From positions 1-64,000 of the forward strand of contig JAKSDK010001512.1 of NCBI GenBank assembly GCA_022360095.1: DNA of 64,000 nucleotides, read 5' to 3'. The notes under the pieces were generated by a model. The model had not been told where the DNA came from. It made no database searches and saw only the letters and a list, made by a program, of their open reading frames with translations. Every line of letters begins with the position of its first letter. Position 1 is the stretch's first letter. This document shows positions 24,930 to 33,337 of the stretch, in pieces. The position numbers and the translations under genes were made by a program. Source of the stretch: Phycisphaerales bacterium (GTDB taxonomy: Bacteria > Planctomycetota > Phycisphaerae > UBA1845 > UTPLA1).

Positions 24930-26528
24930 TCAAGCATCGCCCGAAATAATCGACCTTGCCGATTTCTTGTCGGTCAGCCATGCCGCCGCCCGGCTCCGCA
25001 CGGCCTTCACTTCAGGATTGGAGCCCGGGTCAACCCCGATTAATCGTGCATAAACCAGGGTCGTATCCGCCCACAACTGCCCCAGCCAGGCGGACGTCGC
25101 AAAATCCACCTCGTTCACGGCGATCAGAATCGTCGGCATCTTCTCACTACATCGTTTCACGTTCGCCAATGCCAGCACCAAGTCCACGTCACCGGCGGTC
25201 AGACCGGCATGATCCGACCGCAACGGCTCCGTCTCCGCTCGCAGCAGCGGATGTCGATCAAACCCGCCGGTTCGCAACAAGAAAACCGCCATTTTCCGTT
25301 CACTGGTGCCGAGGATGGCCTCCAGGTTCATGTGGGAGTCACGAGGCAGCCCCAGATAACGTGACATCGTCAAATCGTTGCCGTCACGATTCACACCCTC
25401 GTTCCAGAACTGACAAAACTCGTCAGCCGAATACCTCAAAAGCAAGTCGTTGGTTCCCAGATAAATGTGATTCAAACCGTGCCGCAACTGCTGCAACCGG
25501 ACATACTGGGCGATCACCACGGGCAACGACGCGCGATCGCAAATATCCAGTGTCGTGCATGCGGCCTCAATCCTCGACCAATAGGCCGCCGTATCCAAAC
25601 CCGCCACATGCATCGGAGCCATCAAAATCGGTGTCTTGTTTCGACCGTAACGACCCGACACCTCGCCGGGCAGATCCATGACCAAGTTTCCGTCCCGCTC
25701 GCCGAGCGCCTGAAGCGGACCCGCGTTCGCGAAAACAACCCGTTTCGCATCACGCGGCGTCAGTTCATGAAGCTTGACGGTTTCCTCCGTAATCCCACTC
25801 CTGGAAAATTCCATAAACAGTGTGTTTTCCACGGTCGCATCGGCAGGCAGACGCGCGACTTCCTTCGGTGAATTCGCAAGCAGCCATGTGACCGTTCGGT
25901 CCGGCCGCACGTTGGCCAAAGCAGACACAAAATAGTTGAACTGCTCATTCGCTCCGATGCCGCTGTTGACGAGATAACGCGGCCCCATCGCGCCGAAATG
26001 ATCGGCAACATACGCGTCGATTCGAGGCGCGGATTCGCTCAGCCACTTCCGCGCATAAACCAGGGGCTCATTTCGATACAAAATCCCCAGCGGATCAGTC
26101 GCTGCGCCGGCAAGAAAGGCGTCCACCGCCATCGAAACCGTGTCCAAAGCGGATTTTGATGCACGGACCGGCTCATCAAACGCCGGATTGAAGGCCCGGA
26201 CCGAGAAGCGGCCTTCCGCAAATTCATGAACGCGCTTCAAACCGAGCGGCGCACCCTCGACGTCTTCACCATCGACTTCGCCCGACGACGGTCCCAACCG
26301 CGCAACCAAACCGCCAAATCCCTCCTCTTCCAGAATGTCTCTGACCTGATCCGGCGTCGCCCGCCAAGCCTCGGCCAGATTGTCGATGAGCTTTTTAGGA
26401 TCAACGGCATTCGTCAGTGCATCATCCAGCCGACGATCATCAACCTCAGGTTGATTCAAGCGCTTACACGCCGCTCGCGATGCGTTCGCAATTCTCGTTG
26501 ATATTGAGTTTGCATCTTCGCCCGACAT
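24930..26528 (-). CDS. Divergent phosphoglucose-isomerase-like protein
   Basis: 532 residues from the ATG at 26528 (GAGAG upstream; a GTG at 26543 is the alternative). The two sugar-isomerase (SIS) halves of glucose-6-phosphate isomerase can be followed: EFSRSGITEETVKLHE for the phosphate loop, DLPGEVSGRYGRNKTPILMAP for the first PGI signature, RDSHMNLEAILG, and VDFATSAWLGQLWADTTLVYARLIGVDPGSNPEVK for the C-terminal part. The usual Gln-Gly-Val-Glu of the second signature is replaced by SNPEVK, so the activity or substrate may have changed. It is 20 bases downstream of the glycosyltransferase gene and probably in one operon with it. Confidence 0.7.
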   Translation of the reverse strand: MSGEDANSISTRIANASRAACKRLNQPEVDDRRLDDALTNAVDPKKLIDNLAEAWRATPDQVRDILEEEGFGGLVARLGPSSGEVDGEDVEGAPLGLKRVHEFAEGRFSVRAFNPAFDEPVRASKSALDTVSMAVDAFLAGAATDPLGILYRNEPLVYARKWLSESAPRIDAYVADHFGAMGPRYLVNSGIGANEQFNYFVSALANVRPDRTVTWLLANSPKEVARLPADATVENTLFMEFSRSGITEETVKLHELTPRDAKRVVFANAGPLQALGERDGNLVMDLPGEVSGRYGRNKTPILMAPMHVAGLDTAAYWSRIEAACTTLDICDRASLPVVIAQYVRLQQLRHGLNHIYLGTNDLLLRYSADEFCQFWNEGVNRDGNDLTMSRYLGLPRDSHMNLEAILGTSERKMAVFLLRTGGFDRHPLLRAETEPLRSDHAGLTAGDVDLVLALANVKRCSEKMPTILIAVNEVDFATSAWLGQLWADTTLVYARLIGVDPGSNPEVKAVRSRAAAWLTDKKSARSIISGDA

Positions 26529-26548
26529 CGACAACTCTCTCACACCGC

Positions 26549-27499
26549 TCAGTCGTTCTCCCCGTGCCGTGACCGCTGCCGTCTCAGGATGGAGTCCAGC
26601 TCCAGAAAACGGAAATTAATCAACTGCACAATGACGCCGATGCTGACCGCGATCAAGCTCATCGCCATCAGCGATGCCGCGGCAATGATAAAGGAAAGAC
26701 GATACCCCGACTGGGGCGCCCATTCCAGCCACCACACTGCCGCGACCATTCCACACCCGACCAGAAAGAAGAGAATCCCCATTCCACCAAAGAACGTCAA
26801 CGGCTTGTAGGAACGGAAAAGACTCAGAATGCGAAAAAGGACCTTCAGTCCGTCTCGAAATGTGCTCAGCTTCGACTCACTCCCCTCGGGCCGTTCACGG
26901 TATTCCACAGGCAATTCATGAATCACCCACCGCCGATACAGACACTGAATGCTCATCTCCGTCTCGATGTCGAACCCGTAGGCCATGATCGGCAGGTTCT
27001 TCGCCACATCGCGGGTCATCGCGCGATATCCGCTCATGATGTCCTTCAGGCGTGAGCCGAAAATCACGTTGATCAGCCAAACGACGAGCCAGTTTCCAAA
27101 TACGTGAAAGCGGCGATACGCGGCCGCCTCGTCCACGGCCTCGCGCCGTCCGACCACCATGTCGGCATCGCCGGCCAGCACCGGCGCGAGAACGTCGCGC
27201 ACGCGGTCGGCCGGATAGGTGTCGTCCCCATCGACCATGACGTAATAATCCGCCTCAACTTTCTCGAACATCGCCGCCACGACGTGGCCCTTGCCCTGCT
27301 TTTTCTCTCGAACGACGACCGCCCCGGCACCTCGGGCAATCTCGCCCGTGCCATCGGCGCTGTTGTTATCGAAGACGTAGATCTCGGCCTCCGGGATCGC
27401 CTCCTTGAAATCCCGCACAACCTTCTCGATCGTCGCGGCCTCGTTGTAACACGGAACCAGGATTGCAATTCGTCCCGTGGCTGCGTTCGAATCCGTCAT
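26549..27499 (-). CDS. Family 2 glycosyltransferase with two C-terminal membrane helices
   Basis: 316 residues from the ATG at 27499. N-terminal GT-A fold: ILVPCYNEAATIEKVVRDF (13-31), FDNNSADGT (43-51), and the metal-binding DGDD at 90-93. Two membrane segments follow at about 235-257 and 268-295. The layout is that of dolichyl/polyprenyl-phosphate sugar transferases (DPM1/GtrB type), which load a sugar onto a lipid carrier at the inner membrane. The frame continues upstream of 27499, but that part is not protein-like. Coupling with the isomerase-like gene suggests supply of the sugar donor. Confidence 0.88.
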   Translation of the reverse strand: MTDSNAATGRIAILVPCYNEAATIEKVVRDFKEAIPEAEIYVFDNNSADGTGEIARGAGAVVVREKKQGKGHVVAAMFEKVEADYYVMVDGDDTYPADRVRDVLAPVLAGDADMVVGRREAVDEAAAYRRFHVFGNWLVVWLINVIFGSRLKDIMSGYRAMTRDVAKNLPIMAYGFDIETEMSIQCLYRRWVIHELPVEYRERPEGSESKLSTFRDGLKVLFRILSLFRSYKPLTFFGGMGILFFLVGCGMVAAVWWLEWAPQSGYRLSFIIAAASLMAMSLIAVSIGVIVQLINFRFLELDSILRRQRSRHGEND

Positions 27500-27663
27500 G
27501 AAAGTCTCTGAAATTCCCGCGTATTGGTCGATATCTTGACTACCTAGCTTCTGCCGATCGGAGTCCGATGTCAACGAAGGCAAAGATCTGCAATCGACCG
27601 TCTCACCGCCGTCGCCGAAAACACCTTGCACGACACGCCCCGCAATGTAGAATTCCGCTCAAC

Positions 27664-28911
27664 ATGCGCATTATCCTGACCGTTCTGGCTTCCGTCTTGT
27701 TTTTGACGTGCACGACCGGCTGCATCGGCCTCCAGGAATGGTGGAAGAACCGTTCCGGTTCCAGCGAGCAGGCGACGGTTGACGCTTATGACGACACGGA
27801 GGTCGTTCAGGACACTGAGACCGAGACGGATCGTGATGAGCCGACAATCGTCAAGGCCACGACGTCCAATCGCAAGGCACCGGTCAAACGCCCCCCTTCA
27901 CAAAATGCGATCCACGCCGGCGCTCTGGAAATCTTCGACGAGTTCATCACCGTCAACGACATTCTCGAACCCATCTACTCGCGAATCCAGGAACTGGCCA
28001 AAACGCAACCGCCCAATCTCTACTATCAGCAGGTCGCCGGTCTGGTTCGGCAACAGCTTTACGACATCGTGGCGCAACACCTCGTTTACCGCCGTGCCGA
28101 ACGGCAGATTAACGATCAAATCGAACCCGGCCTCCAAAAAGCCGTCGACGCCATGGAGCGCGACCGGATCAACCGTGAATTCAACGGCCTCGAAACGAGG
28201 TACACGAAATATCTGCAAAAACAGGGCAAAACCCGCGAGGAAGTTCGAGCACGCCTCCGCCGCGCCGTCGTGGTGGACAGTTATCTTCGAGACCGTCTGC
28301 TTCCGATGGTCCGAGAACCGCGAAAGCGCGAGCTGATGGACTACTATCGATCTCACCTTGACGACTATTCCACCGAAGAGCGCCGTGAGCTGTATTTGAT
28401 CGATATCCCGATCCGTGCGCACTTCGACCGCTTCCCCCCACGCCCCGCGGACGAGCCGCTGGCCAAGCAAAAGGCCCGAAATGCCATCGAGGCCGCCGCC
28501 CGTGACATCAAGTCGGGAAAACCGTTCGAAGCGGTCGCCCGACAATACTCGCAGCTTAAAAAAGACGAAGGCGGCTGTTGGGGCTTCATCAGCTCACCCA
28601 TGTCCGGTCGCTGGAAATTGCCATACAAACGTTTCATGGAGATGCGCGAGGGACAGGTCAGCGAGATCATTGAATCGGCCAAGAGCTTCTTCATCGTGAA
28701 AGTCGGCCGCGTCGACGAGAAAAAGGTGACGTCCTTCCGCGACGCCCAGCCCGACATCATCCAGGCGATCAAGAACAAGCGGTATCAAAAGCTCAAAGCG
28801 GAGTTTCTCCAGAAAGAACTCAAACGCGCCTCCATCGGCTCACTCGACACTTTCGGCAACGAAGTTATGGAGGCCATCCCCAGGCCCGGCTTCGCAATCG
28901 CACCCCAATAA
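27664..28911 (+). CDS. PpiC/SurA-type peptidyl-prolyl isomerase lipoprotein
   Basis: 415 residues from the ATG at 27664. Signal peptide with lipobox TTGC (Cys20). A polar linker leads into a SurA-like helical N-domain (about 95-220: DEFITVNDILEPIYSRIQELAK...RRAVVVDSYLRDRLL). The parvulin domain follows at about 235-335 (FEAVARQYSQLKKDEGGCWGFI; REGQVSEIIESAKSFFIVKV). It should fold outer-envelope proteins from a membrane anchor. It is divergent from the glycosyltransferase and alone on this strand. Confidence 0.88.
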   Translation: MRIILTVLASVLFLTCTTGCIGLQEWWKNRSGSSEQATVDAYDDTEVVQDTETETDRDEPTIVKATTSNRKAPVKRPPSQNAIHAGALEIFDEFITVNDILEPIYSRIQELAKTQPPNLYYQQVAGLVRQQLYDIVAQHLVYRRAERQINDQIEPGLQKAVDAMERDRINREFNGLETRYTKYLQKQGKTREEVRARLRRAVVVDSYLRDRLLPMVREPRKRELMDYYRSHLDDYSTEERRELYLIDIPIRAHFDRFPPRPADEPLAKQKARNAIEAAARDIKSGKPFEAVARQYSQLKKDEGGCWGFISSPMSGRWKLPYKRFMEMREGQVSEIIESAKSFFIVKVGRVDEKKVTSFRDAQPDIIQAIKNKRYQKLKAEFLQKELKRASIGSLDTFGNEVMEAIPRPGFAIAPQ

Positions 28912-29133
28912 ACCCCAGGGGTTGAAACGTCCGCGATTGCGCTCCATCCAAACATTGTTGCAATCGCTTCTTTCACGGATTCAAGAACAATCCCAGTCCT
29001 TCCCAAAACCAGTCAGGCATACCTGACCAGGGCTTTGATCACGCTGTTTTCGACGCCGAAACATTGTTCGACATTGTCAATCTGCGGGGCCCGAGCGCTT
29101 TCTCCGTTTTCGGCCCCTGCGAGTGAACCCATT

Positions 29134-29232
29134 CCCTTCCGGGAGTGGGGGACGGATCACTAGGGAGATCATGAACAACCCTCCTCAAAGTTGATCGTCT
29201 CAAACCCAATCCGTCCCCCGCCCCTGGAAGGG
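29134..29232. repeat. Inverted repeat, MITE- or REP-like
   Basis: The left arm (29134-29157) reads CCCTTCCGGGAGTGGGGGAC and then GGAT. The right arm (29209-29232) is its reverse complement with about three mismatches. About 50 bases lie between. The size and position between genes fit a small non-autonomous element or REP pair. Confidence 0.5.
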
Positions 29233-29421
29233 ACGGAGGGTCTTGATGCCCAATCAGGCACGCTGCGCATGCCGCTCTATTGACATGCACAGCGCACCCT
29301 GTTCGAGGTTCTTGCAAAAGGCGTCAACCCGAAACGCCTTTGTATCCGTCAAGAACCGCCGATCTTTTCGGCGGCTCCACTTCATCCAGGAATATACGTG
29401 CCGTTTGCGCCGGCTGAGGCT

Positions 29422-29456
29422 CAAAAAAAATCCGGAAACGGAATGAAGTTTCCGGA
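29422..29456 (-). terminator. Intrinsic terminator of the protoglobin gene
   Basis: Read on the minus strand, TCCGGAAAC and GTTTCCGGA (29431-29439 and 29448-29456) form a 9-base stem that is followed by a run of eight T (complement of 29422-29429). It lies 66 bases beyond the stop at 29522. Confidence 0.9.
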
Positions 29457-29521
29457 CTTCGGAGCGGCTCATCTGCTGCCACGGGATCTCAGCACCCGTC
29501 CATGCATCGTGTCGAACCCTG

Positions 29522-30178
29522 CTAGAAATCGCCCTGTTTGATATACGGGTAACTCCACAGAATCACCTGCAACTGCACGGACTTCAACCATGCCTGGTGC
29601 ATCTTCTCCACCTCACTCACGGAGTGGCCCCCTTTGGACAGGAACGGCTTCAATGTGGCCGTCACCGGATAGTGCAGTGCGACCAGATGCCGAAAGTGAA
29701 TGTGCGGAACGGAGGACACGCCGTCGGTCTTGTTCTTGCCCGTGCGATGGTGACGAAGCGCAATCTGGTGCTGATAGTTCAGCCAGTTCTGGTCGTAGTC
29801 GGCCCGGGCGGTGTCCAGAATCCACTGTCCGAATCGCTTGCGCACCCGCTTGAGATACTCGCCGTTCGGCTTCCCGGTCCTGGCATCGGAGAAGTAAACG
29901 ATCAAGTGTGGATTGGATCCGACAAAGCCGTACCACACATCGAGAATGTCCTCGACCTGAGGCTTCAGAACATCGTGGGACATGCGAAGATACTTCTCGT
30001 CGTCCGCGGTAAACAGCAAACTCTTCTTGATGTCCGCCAGCATCTCAAGGCTCACGGGAGACGTCGGGAGCGGCTTCCCGTACGTGTAACCGGGGATGGT
30101 GCCGGGTTTGGCGGACGCCAATAGCGTGGTCGTTAGCGCGACCGTGAGGATCAGACCTGCGAGTTTTGATGGTTGCAT
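29522..30178 (-). CDS. Exported protoglobin
   Basis: 218 residues from the ATG at 30178, with AAGGAGA 8 bases upstream. Residues 1-23 are a signal peptide ending LLASA, so the mature protein starts near KPGTIPGYTYG. From there the sequence matches protoglobin over its full length: IPGYTYG, LLFTADDEKYLRMSHDVL, DILDVWYGFVGSNPHLIVYF, NWLNYQHQIALRHHRTGKNK, TDGVSSVPHIHFRHLVALHY and the terminal LWSYPYIKQGDF. The proximal haem-ligand His should be in LRHH (His143 or His144). Known protoglobins are cytoplasmic haem proteins that bind O2, CO and NO; export would place this one in the periplasm. It is preceded by a MarR-type operator and the marR gene. Confidence 0.9.
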   Translation of the reverse strand: MQPSKLAGLILTVALTTTLLASAKPGTIPGYTYGKPLPTSPVSLEMLADIKKSLLFTADDEKYLRMSHDVLKPQVEDILDVWYGFVGSNPHLIVYFSDARTGKPNGEYLKRVRKRFGQWILDTARADYDQNWLNYQHQIALRHHRTGKNKTDGVSSVPHIHFRHLVALHYPVTATLKPFLSKGGHSVSEVEKMHQAWLKSVQLQVILWSYPYIKQGDF

Positions 30179-30261
30179 TGTGGGTTCTCCTTGCATTTCC
30201 AATTCGGCCGTTCATGATTCATCACCTCCGCCGCGGCCACCGGCGGTCGTGACACGTTTTA

Positions 30262-30283
30262 CCTAATTAATTAGGACTCCTAA
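30262..30283. promoter_or_regulatory. Overlapping operator palindromes before the protoglobin gene
   Basis: CCTAATTAATTAGG (30262-30275) is a perfect palindrome that overlaps a second one, TTAGGACTCCTAA (30271-30283). The 15-base word AATTAGGACTCCTAA (30269-30283) recurs exactly in front of the MarR gene at 30975-30989. The site is about 85 bases upstream of the protoglobin start. Confidence 0.75.
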
Positions 30284-30311
30284 CTTAATCTGGAGTCAAA
30301 AAAAAAGCCGG

Positions 30312-30959
30312 TCACCCCGAAAAAACCTTGCAGTTCTGATTCGCGATATGCTCTTCGGCCGGCTCATGGTCCGGACAGTCGACACGAATCGTTCGATCCC
30401 CAAAGGCGACATTCACGAACTCACAATGGTGCGGTCGCTTCGGGTCCTTATGGGCATTCGGCCGAAAGTACCGGCACGTCACGCACATCCTCGAAATCGG
30501 AATCCTTCCGTCCAGCTGGAGTTCGCGAACCATCCGTATCAATGTCTTGTAAAGCTGCACTTGTTCCGAATGAGGCAGTCGAGAGATCACCGATCCGATC
30601 GTTCCACCGATCAAGTCAAGCCTTTTGATCATTCTTTTTCCGGCGGCTGTCAATCTGACTGCAACGGCCCTGCCATCGTCTTTCGCCTTGTCCTTCTTCA
30701 CGAGACCTTTCTCAACAAGTGCGGCCACGGAGTCGCTCACAGTGGGGGACGAAACCGCAAGCTCGTCGGCAATCTCGCTCAATCGCAGACCGGAGCTTCG
30801 CCGTCCCAAAAGCAGCGCAATTTGGCCTTGCGTCGGATTCAGGTCATTCGCCCCGAATGCGTCCCAGCTATCCGCTCTCATCGCAACGTGAATACGATTC
30901 ATCGCATGCCCCAATTTCTCGACGAGGGGCGAATCTGTCTTTTCGAGCGGGCTGCTCAT
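30312..30959 (-). CDS. MarR-family regulator with C-terminal cysteine cluster
   Basis: 215 residues, about 60 longer than a plain MarR. Residues 30-148 are the MarR winged helix (LNPTQGQIALLLGRRSSGLRLSEIADELAVSSPTVSDSVAALVEKGLV, with KDDGRAVAVRLT as the wing). The extension holds Cys159, Cys162, Cys179, Cys195 and Cys210 in CVTCRYFRPNAH, PHHCEF and RVDCPDH, a likely metal or iron-sulfur site that could sense NO, O2 or redox state. The ribosome-binding site is AAGGGGAAG. The gene is upstream of the protoglobin in the same direction, and both carry the same operator word, so it probably controls itself and the globin. Confidence 0.88.
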   Translation of the reverse strand: MSSPLEKTDSPLVEKLGHAMNRIHVAMRADSWDAFGANDLNPTQGQIALLLGRRSSGLRLSEIADELAVSSPTVSDSVAALVEKGLVKKDKAKDDGRAVAVRLTAAGKRMIKRLDLIGGTIGSVISRLPHSEQVQLYKTLIRMVRELQLDGRIPISRMCVTCRYFRPNAHKDPKRPHHCEFVNVAFGDRTIRVDCPDHEPAEEHIANQNCKVFSG

Positions 30960-30974
30960 GGCTTCCCCTTATTC

Positions 30975-30989
30975 AATTAGGACTCCTAA
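30975..30989. promoter_or_regulatory. Operator palindrome before the MarR gene
   Basis: AATTAGGACTCCTAA contains the perfect palindrome TTAGGACTCCTAA (30977-30989) and is identical to the copy at 30269-30283. It lies 16 bases upstream of the marR start, in an AT-rich region fit for a promoter, so autoregulation is likely. Confidence 0.75.
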
Positions 30990-31026
30990 ATAATAACACT
31001 CGAAATCAATCTTGTCAATTAAAATT

Positions 31027-31060
31027 AAAGCCCCGGCCAGGCTTGCCTGACCGGGGCTTT
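31027..31060 (-). terminator. Terminator after dapB
   Basis: A stem of 15-base arms (AAAGCCCCGGCCAGG at 31027-31041 with CCTGACCGGGGCTTT at 31046-31060, one mismatch) and a 4-base loop. Read on the minus strand it ends in CTTTAATTTTAATTG. It shares its sequence with the hairpin at 62032-62065. Confidence 0.8.
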
Positions 31061-31088
31061 CCGGATGTGCAGGCCGAAAAAACGAAAC

Positions 31089-31907
31089 TCAAACACCCGG
31101 TTGATTTGAAAACAGAACATCCCGCATGCTGTAAAGGCCCGCATTGCGACCGGCGATCCATTTGGCCGCGCGGAGGGCGCCGAGCACAAAGGTGTCCCGT
31201 GAATGTGCCACGTGGCCAAGCGTGACCGTCTCGCCCAGCGTCCCAAACGATACGGTATGCTCCCCCACCGTATCGCCAATCCGCATGCTGTGCATGCCGA
31301 TCTCCCCCAACGGCCGAGCGCCGGTCTCGCCGTGCCGGCCGTAAACGACGCTTGGTCCACCGCCGTCTGCGTTCGTGCGGCCCTCAGCCACCGCGTCCCG
31401 AAGCGCAAGGGCCGTACCACTCGGTGCGTCGACCTTGAAGCGGTGATGGGCCTCGACGATCTCCACGTCATAGGACGGGTCCAGCAGCCTGCCGAGCATC
31501 TCCGCGACTCGCAGCATCACATTGACGCCGACGCTCATGTTCGGCGCCATCAGAATCGGTATGGAGCCGCTCGACTGGCGAATCCTTTCCGTCTGCTCCG
31601 GACTGTGACCGGTCGTGCCGATCACCATGGCACAGTTTCGTGTCTGACAGACCTCCAGCCAGTGCATCGTGCCGTCCGGCAAGGTGAAATCGATCAGCGC
31701 ATCGAACGTTGCATCGGTCTTGTCCGCAACGGGGATCGATAACGACCCGACGCCCGCAAGTTCGCCTGCATCCACGCCGAGCGTTTGCGTCTGCGCCTGT
31801 TCCAGCGCCGCGACCAATTCAAGTTCCGAGTCTTCACAGGCCAGAGCAGTGATCCGCTGCCCCATTCGTCCCGCTGCACCTGCCACGGCAATCCGAACCG
31901 CCATCAT
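31089..31907 (-). CDS. dapB: 4-hydroxy-tetrahydrodipicolinate reductase
   Basis: 272 residues. Start at the ATGATG pair at 31907/31904, preceded by AAGGAG; the frame opens earlier, but that part is Arg-rich shadow overlapping the thrC end. The NAD(P) loop is VAGAAGRMGQR near residues 7-18, the catalytic region is EAHHRFKVDAPSGTAL, and the TLGHVAHSRDTFVLGAL ending is typical. It catalyses the second committed step of lysine/diaminopimelate synthesis. It is 22 bases after thrC, so the two aspartate-family genes form an operon that ends at the 31027-31060 hairpin. Confidence 0.95.
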   Translation of the reverse strand: MMAVRIAVAGAAGRMGQRITALACEDSELELVAALEQAQTQTLGVDAGELAGVGSLSIPVADKTDATFDALIDFTLPDGTMHWLEVCQTRNCAMVIGTTGHSPEQTERIRQSSGSIPILMAPNMSVGVNVMLRVAEMLGRLLDPSYDVEIVEAHHRFKVDAPSGTALALRDAVAEGRTNADGGGPSVVYGRHGETGARPLGEIGMHSMRIGDTVGEHTVSFGTLGETVTLGHVAHSRDTFVLGALRAAKWIAGRNAGLYSMRDVLFSNQPGV

Positions 31908-31929
31908 GACACTCCTTCTTTGTAGTCGT

Positions 31930-33330
31930 CTAACTGTATGATTCGATCGCCTCACAAATCGCGTCAAGATCGTCCGGGACGCGAATCGGCCGATTCGCAA
32001 ACCGAGCCGTCGCTGCCGCCGGTTCCTGCGCAGGGATCGATTCGATCCCGGTGTGGTAGCGCACCGTGACGTTCGGATCTTTCAGAGCGTGGCCGGTGAG
32101 GATGCAAACAACGTTCGCATCCGTGTCAATCGTCCCTTCCGCCAAGAGCCTCCGTAGCCCGGCGAGGCTGGCAGCGCTCGCGGGTTCACAACCGAAACCG
32201 CAGCGACCGATTCGCGCTTTTTCTTCAAGAATGCAATCGTCGGAAACCTCCGTCACCACGCCGTCCATTGCATCCAGTGCCCTGAGCGCCTTGGGCAGAT
32301 TCACGGGCCGGGCGATCTCGATGGCGGACGCCACGGTCTCGGCCTTACGACCGGTTGCCGTCAGGCCGTCGTACATCTGCCTGACCACCGGCTGGTCCCA
32401 GTTCCCATCGTCCCATCGCAATCCGTTTCGCGCGAACAGCTCATAGAACGTGTTCGCCCCTTCAGCGTTCACAACCGCCAGCCGGGGCACCCTTGAAATC
32501 AGGCCCAGTTCTTTCAGTTCAATGAAGGCCTTGCCGAACGCACTGGAGTTGCCGAGGTTGCCGCCCGGGACGACGATCCAATCCGGCACCTCCCAGCCGA
32601 GCCCTTCCAGAACGCGATACATGATCGTCTTCTGCCCTTCGAGGCGGAAGGGATTCATCGAGTTCATCAGATACAAGTCGAGCCGGTCCGCCGCCTCGCG
32701 GATTCTCTTCATGCATGCGTCGAAATCACCGTCGATCTGAAGCGTCAGGGCTCCGAAGTCCAACGCTTGCGACAGTTTGCCGTATGCGATTTTTCCCGCC
32801 CCGATAAAGACAACGCCGCGCATCGCCGTGCCGTCCGAATGACGTGTCAGCGATGCATACATCGCCATGCTCGCGCTCGTGTTCCCCGTCGAAGCGCATC
32901 CTACGCGCCTCCGGCCCAGAAACCGGGCCATCGTGAATGCAGCGGTCATCCCGTTGTCTTTGAAACTCCCCGACGGGTTCATCCCCTCGTATTGAAAATG
33001 CAATCGGCCCGATCTCAAGGGGATGTCCAGAGCGCCGACGTCCGGCGCCTGCAGAAGCGTCTGTCCCTCGCCGACGGTCACCATCGCGTGCGTCGGAGCA
33101 AACGGCAGCAACTCTCGGAAACGCCAGACCCCGGAATAATTCAACGGTTCGTTTCGCGTGCCCCATCGGCTGCCGAAAAAAGAGAGGGACTTCGGCGGCG
33201 CGAGTCGCCCCCACTCATAGGCCACATCCAACAACGACCCGCAGGAAGCACAAACATACCGCTGGTCGGTCAACGCATAGGTGGACCCGCACGCTGGTCG
33301 AATGCATCGAAGGAAAACAGCTTCGGACAT
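31930..33330 (-). CDS. thrC: Threonine synthase
   Basis: 466 residues. Four cysteines near the start (9, 14, 27, 30: CIRPACG, CASCG) suggest a small zinc ribbon, as in the longer class of threonine synthases. The PLP lysine is Lys124 in NPSGSFKDNGM, followed by the glycine-rich ASTGNTSASMAMYA and VPGGNLGNSSAFGKAF. It converts O-phosphohomoserine to threonine. No ribosome-binding site precedes the ATG, and a promoter sits only eight bases away (see the promoter entry), so the mRNA is probably leaderless. Confidence 0.95.
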   Translation of the reverse strand: MSEAVFLRCIRPACGSTYALTDQRYVCASCGSLLDVAYEWGRLAPPKSLSFFGSRWGTRNEPLNYSGVWRFRELLPFAPTHAMVTVGEGQTLLQAPDVGALDIPLRSGRLHFQYEGMNPSGSFKDNGMTAAFTMARFLGRRRVGCASTGNTSASMAMYASLTRHSDGTAMRGVVFIGAGKIAYGKLSQALDFGALTLQIDGDFDACMKRIREAADRLDLYLMNSMNPFRLEGQKTIMYRVLEGLGWEVPDWIVVPGGNLGNSSAFGKAFIELKELGLISRVPRLAVVNAEGANTFYELFARNGLRWDDGNWDQPVVRQMYDGLTATGRKAETVASAIEIARPVNLPKALRALDAMDGVVTEVSDDCILEEKARIGRCGFGCEPASAASLAGLRRLLAEGTIDTDANVVCILTGHALKDPNVTVRYHTGIESIPAQEPAAATARFANRPIRVPDDLDAICEAIESYS

Positions 33331-33337
33331 AAGGTTG

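Larger units (their letters stand above)
28912..29521. other. 610-base gap with several hairpins, no gene seen
   Basis: Short open frames on both strands here have shadow-like composition. The gap holds a degenerate copy of a terminator hairpin (GTCAGG 29012-29017 with CCTGAC 29022-29027, then AGGGCTTT), a longer inverted repeat (29134-29232), two small stems (AAAGGCGT 29317-29324 with ACGCCTTT 29334-29341; CCGCCGA 29356-29362 with TCGGCGG 29368-29374), and the terminator of the protoglobin gene. A small RNA cannot be excluded. Confidence 0.5.
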
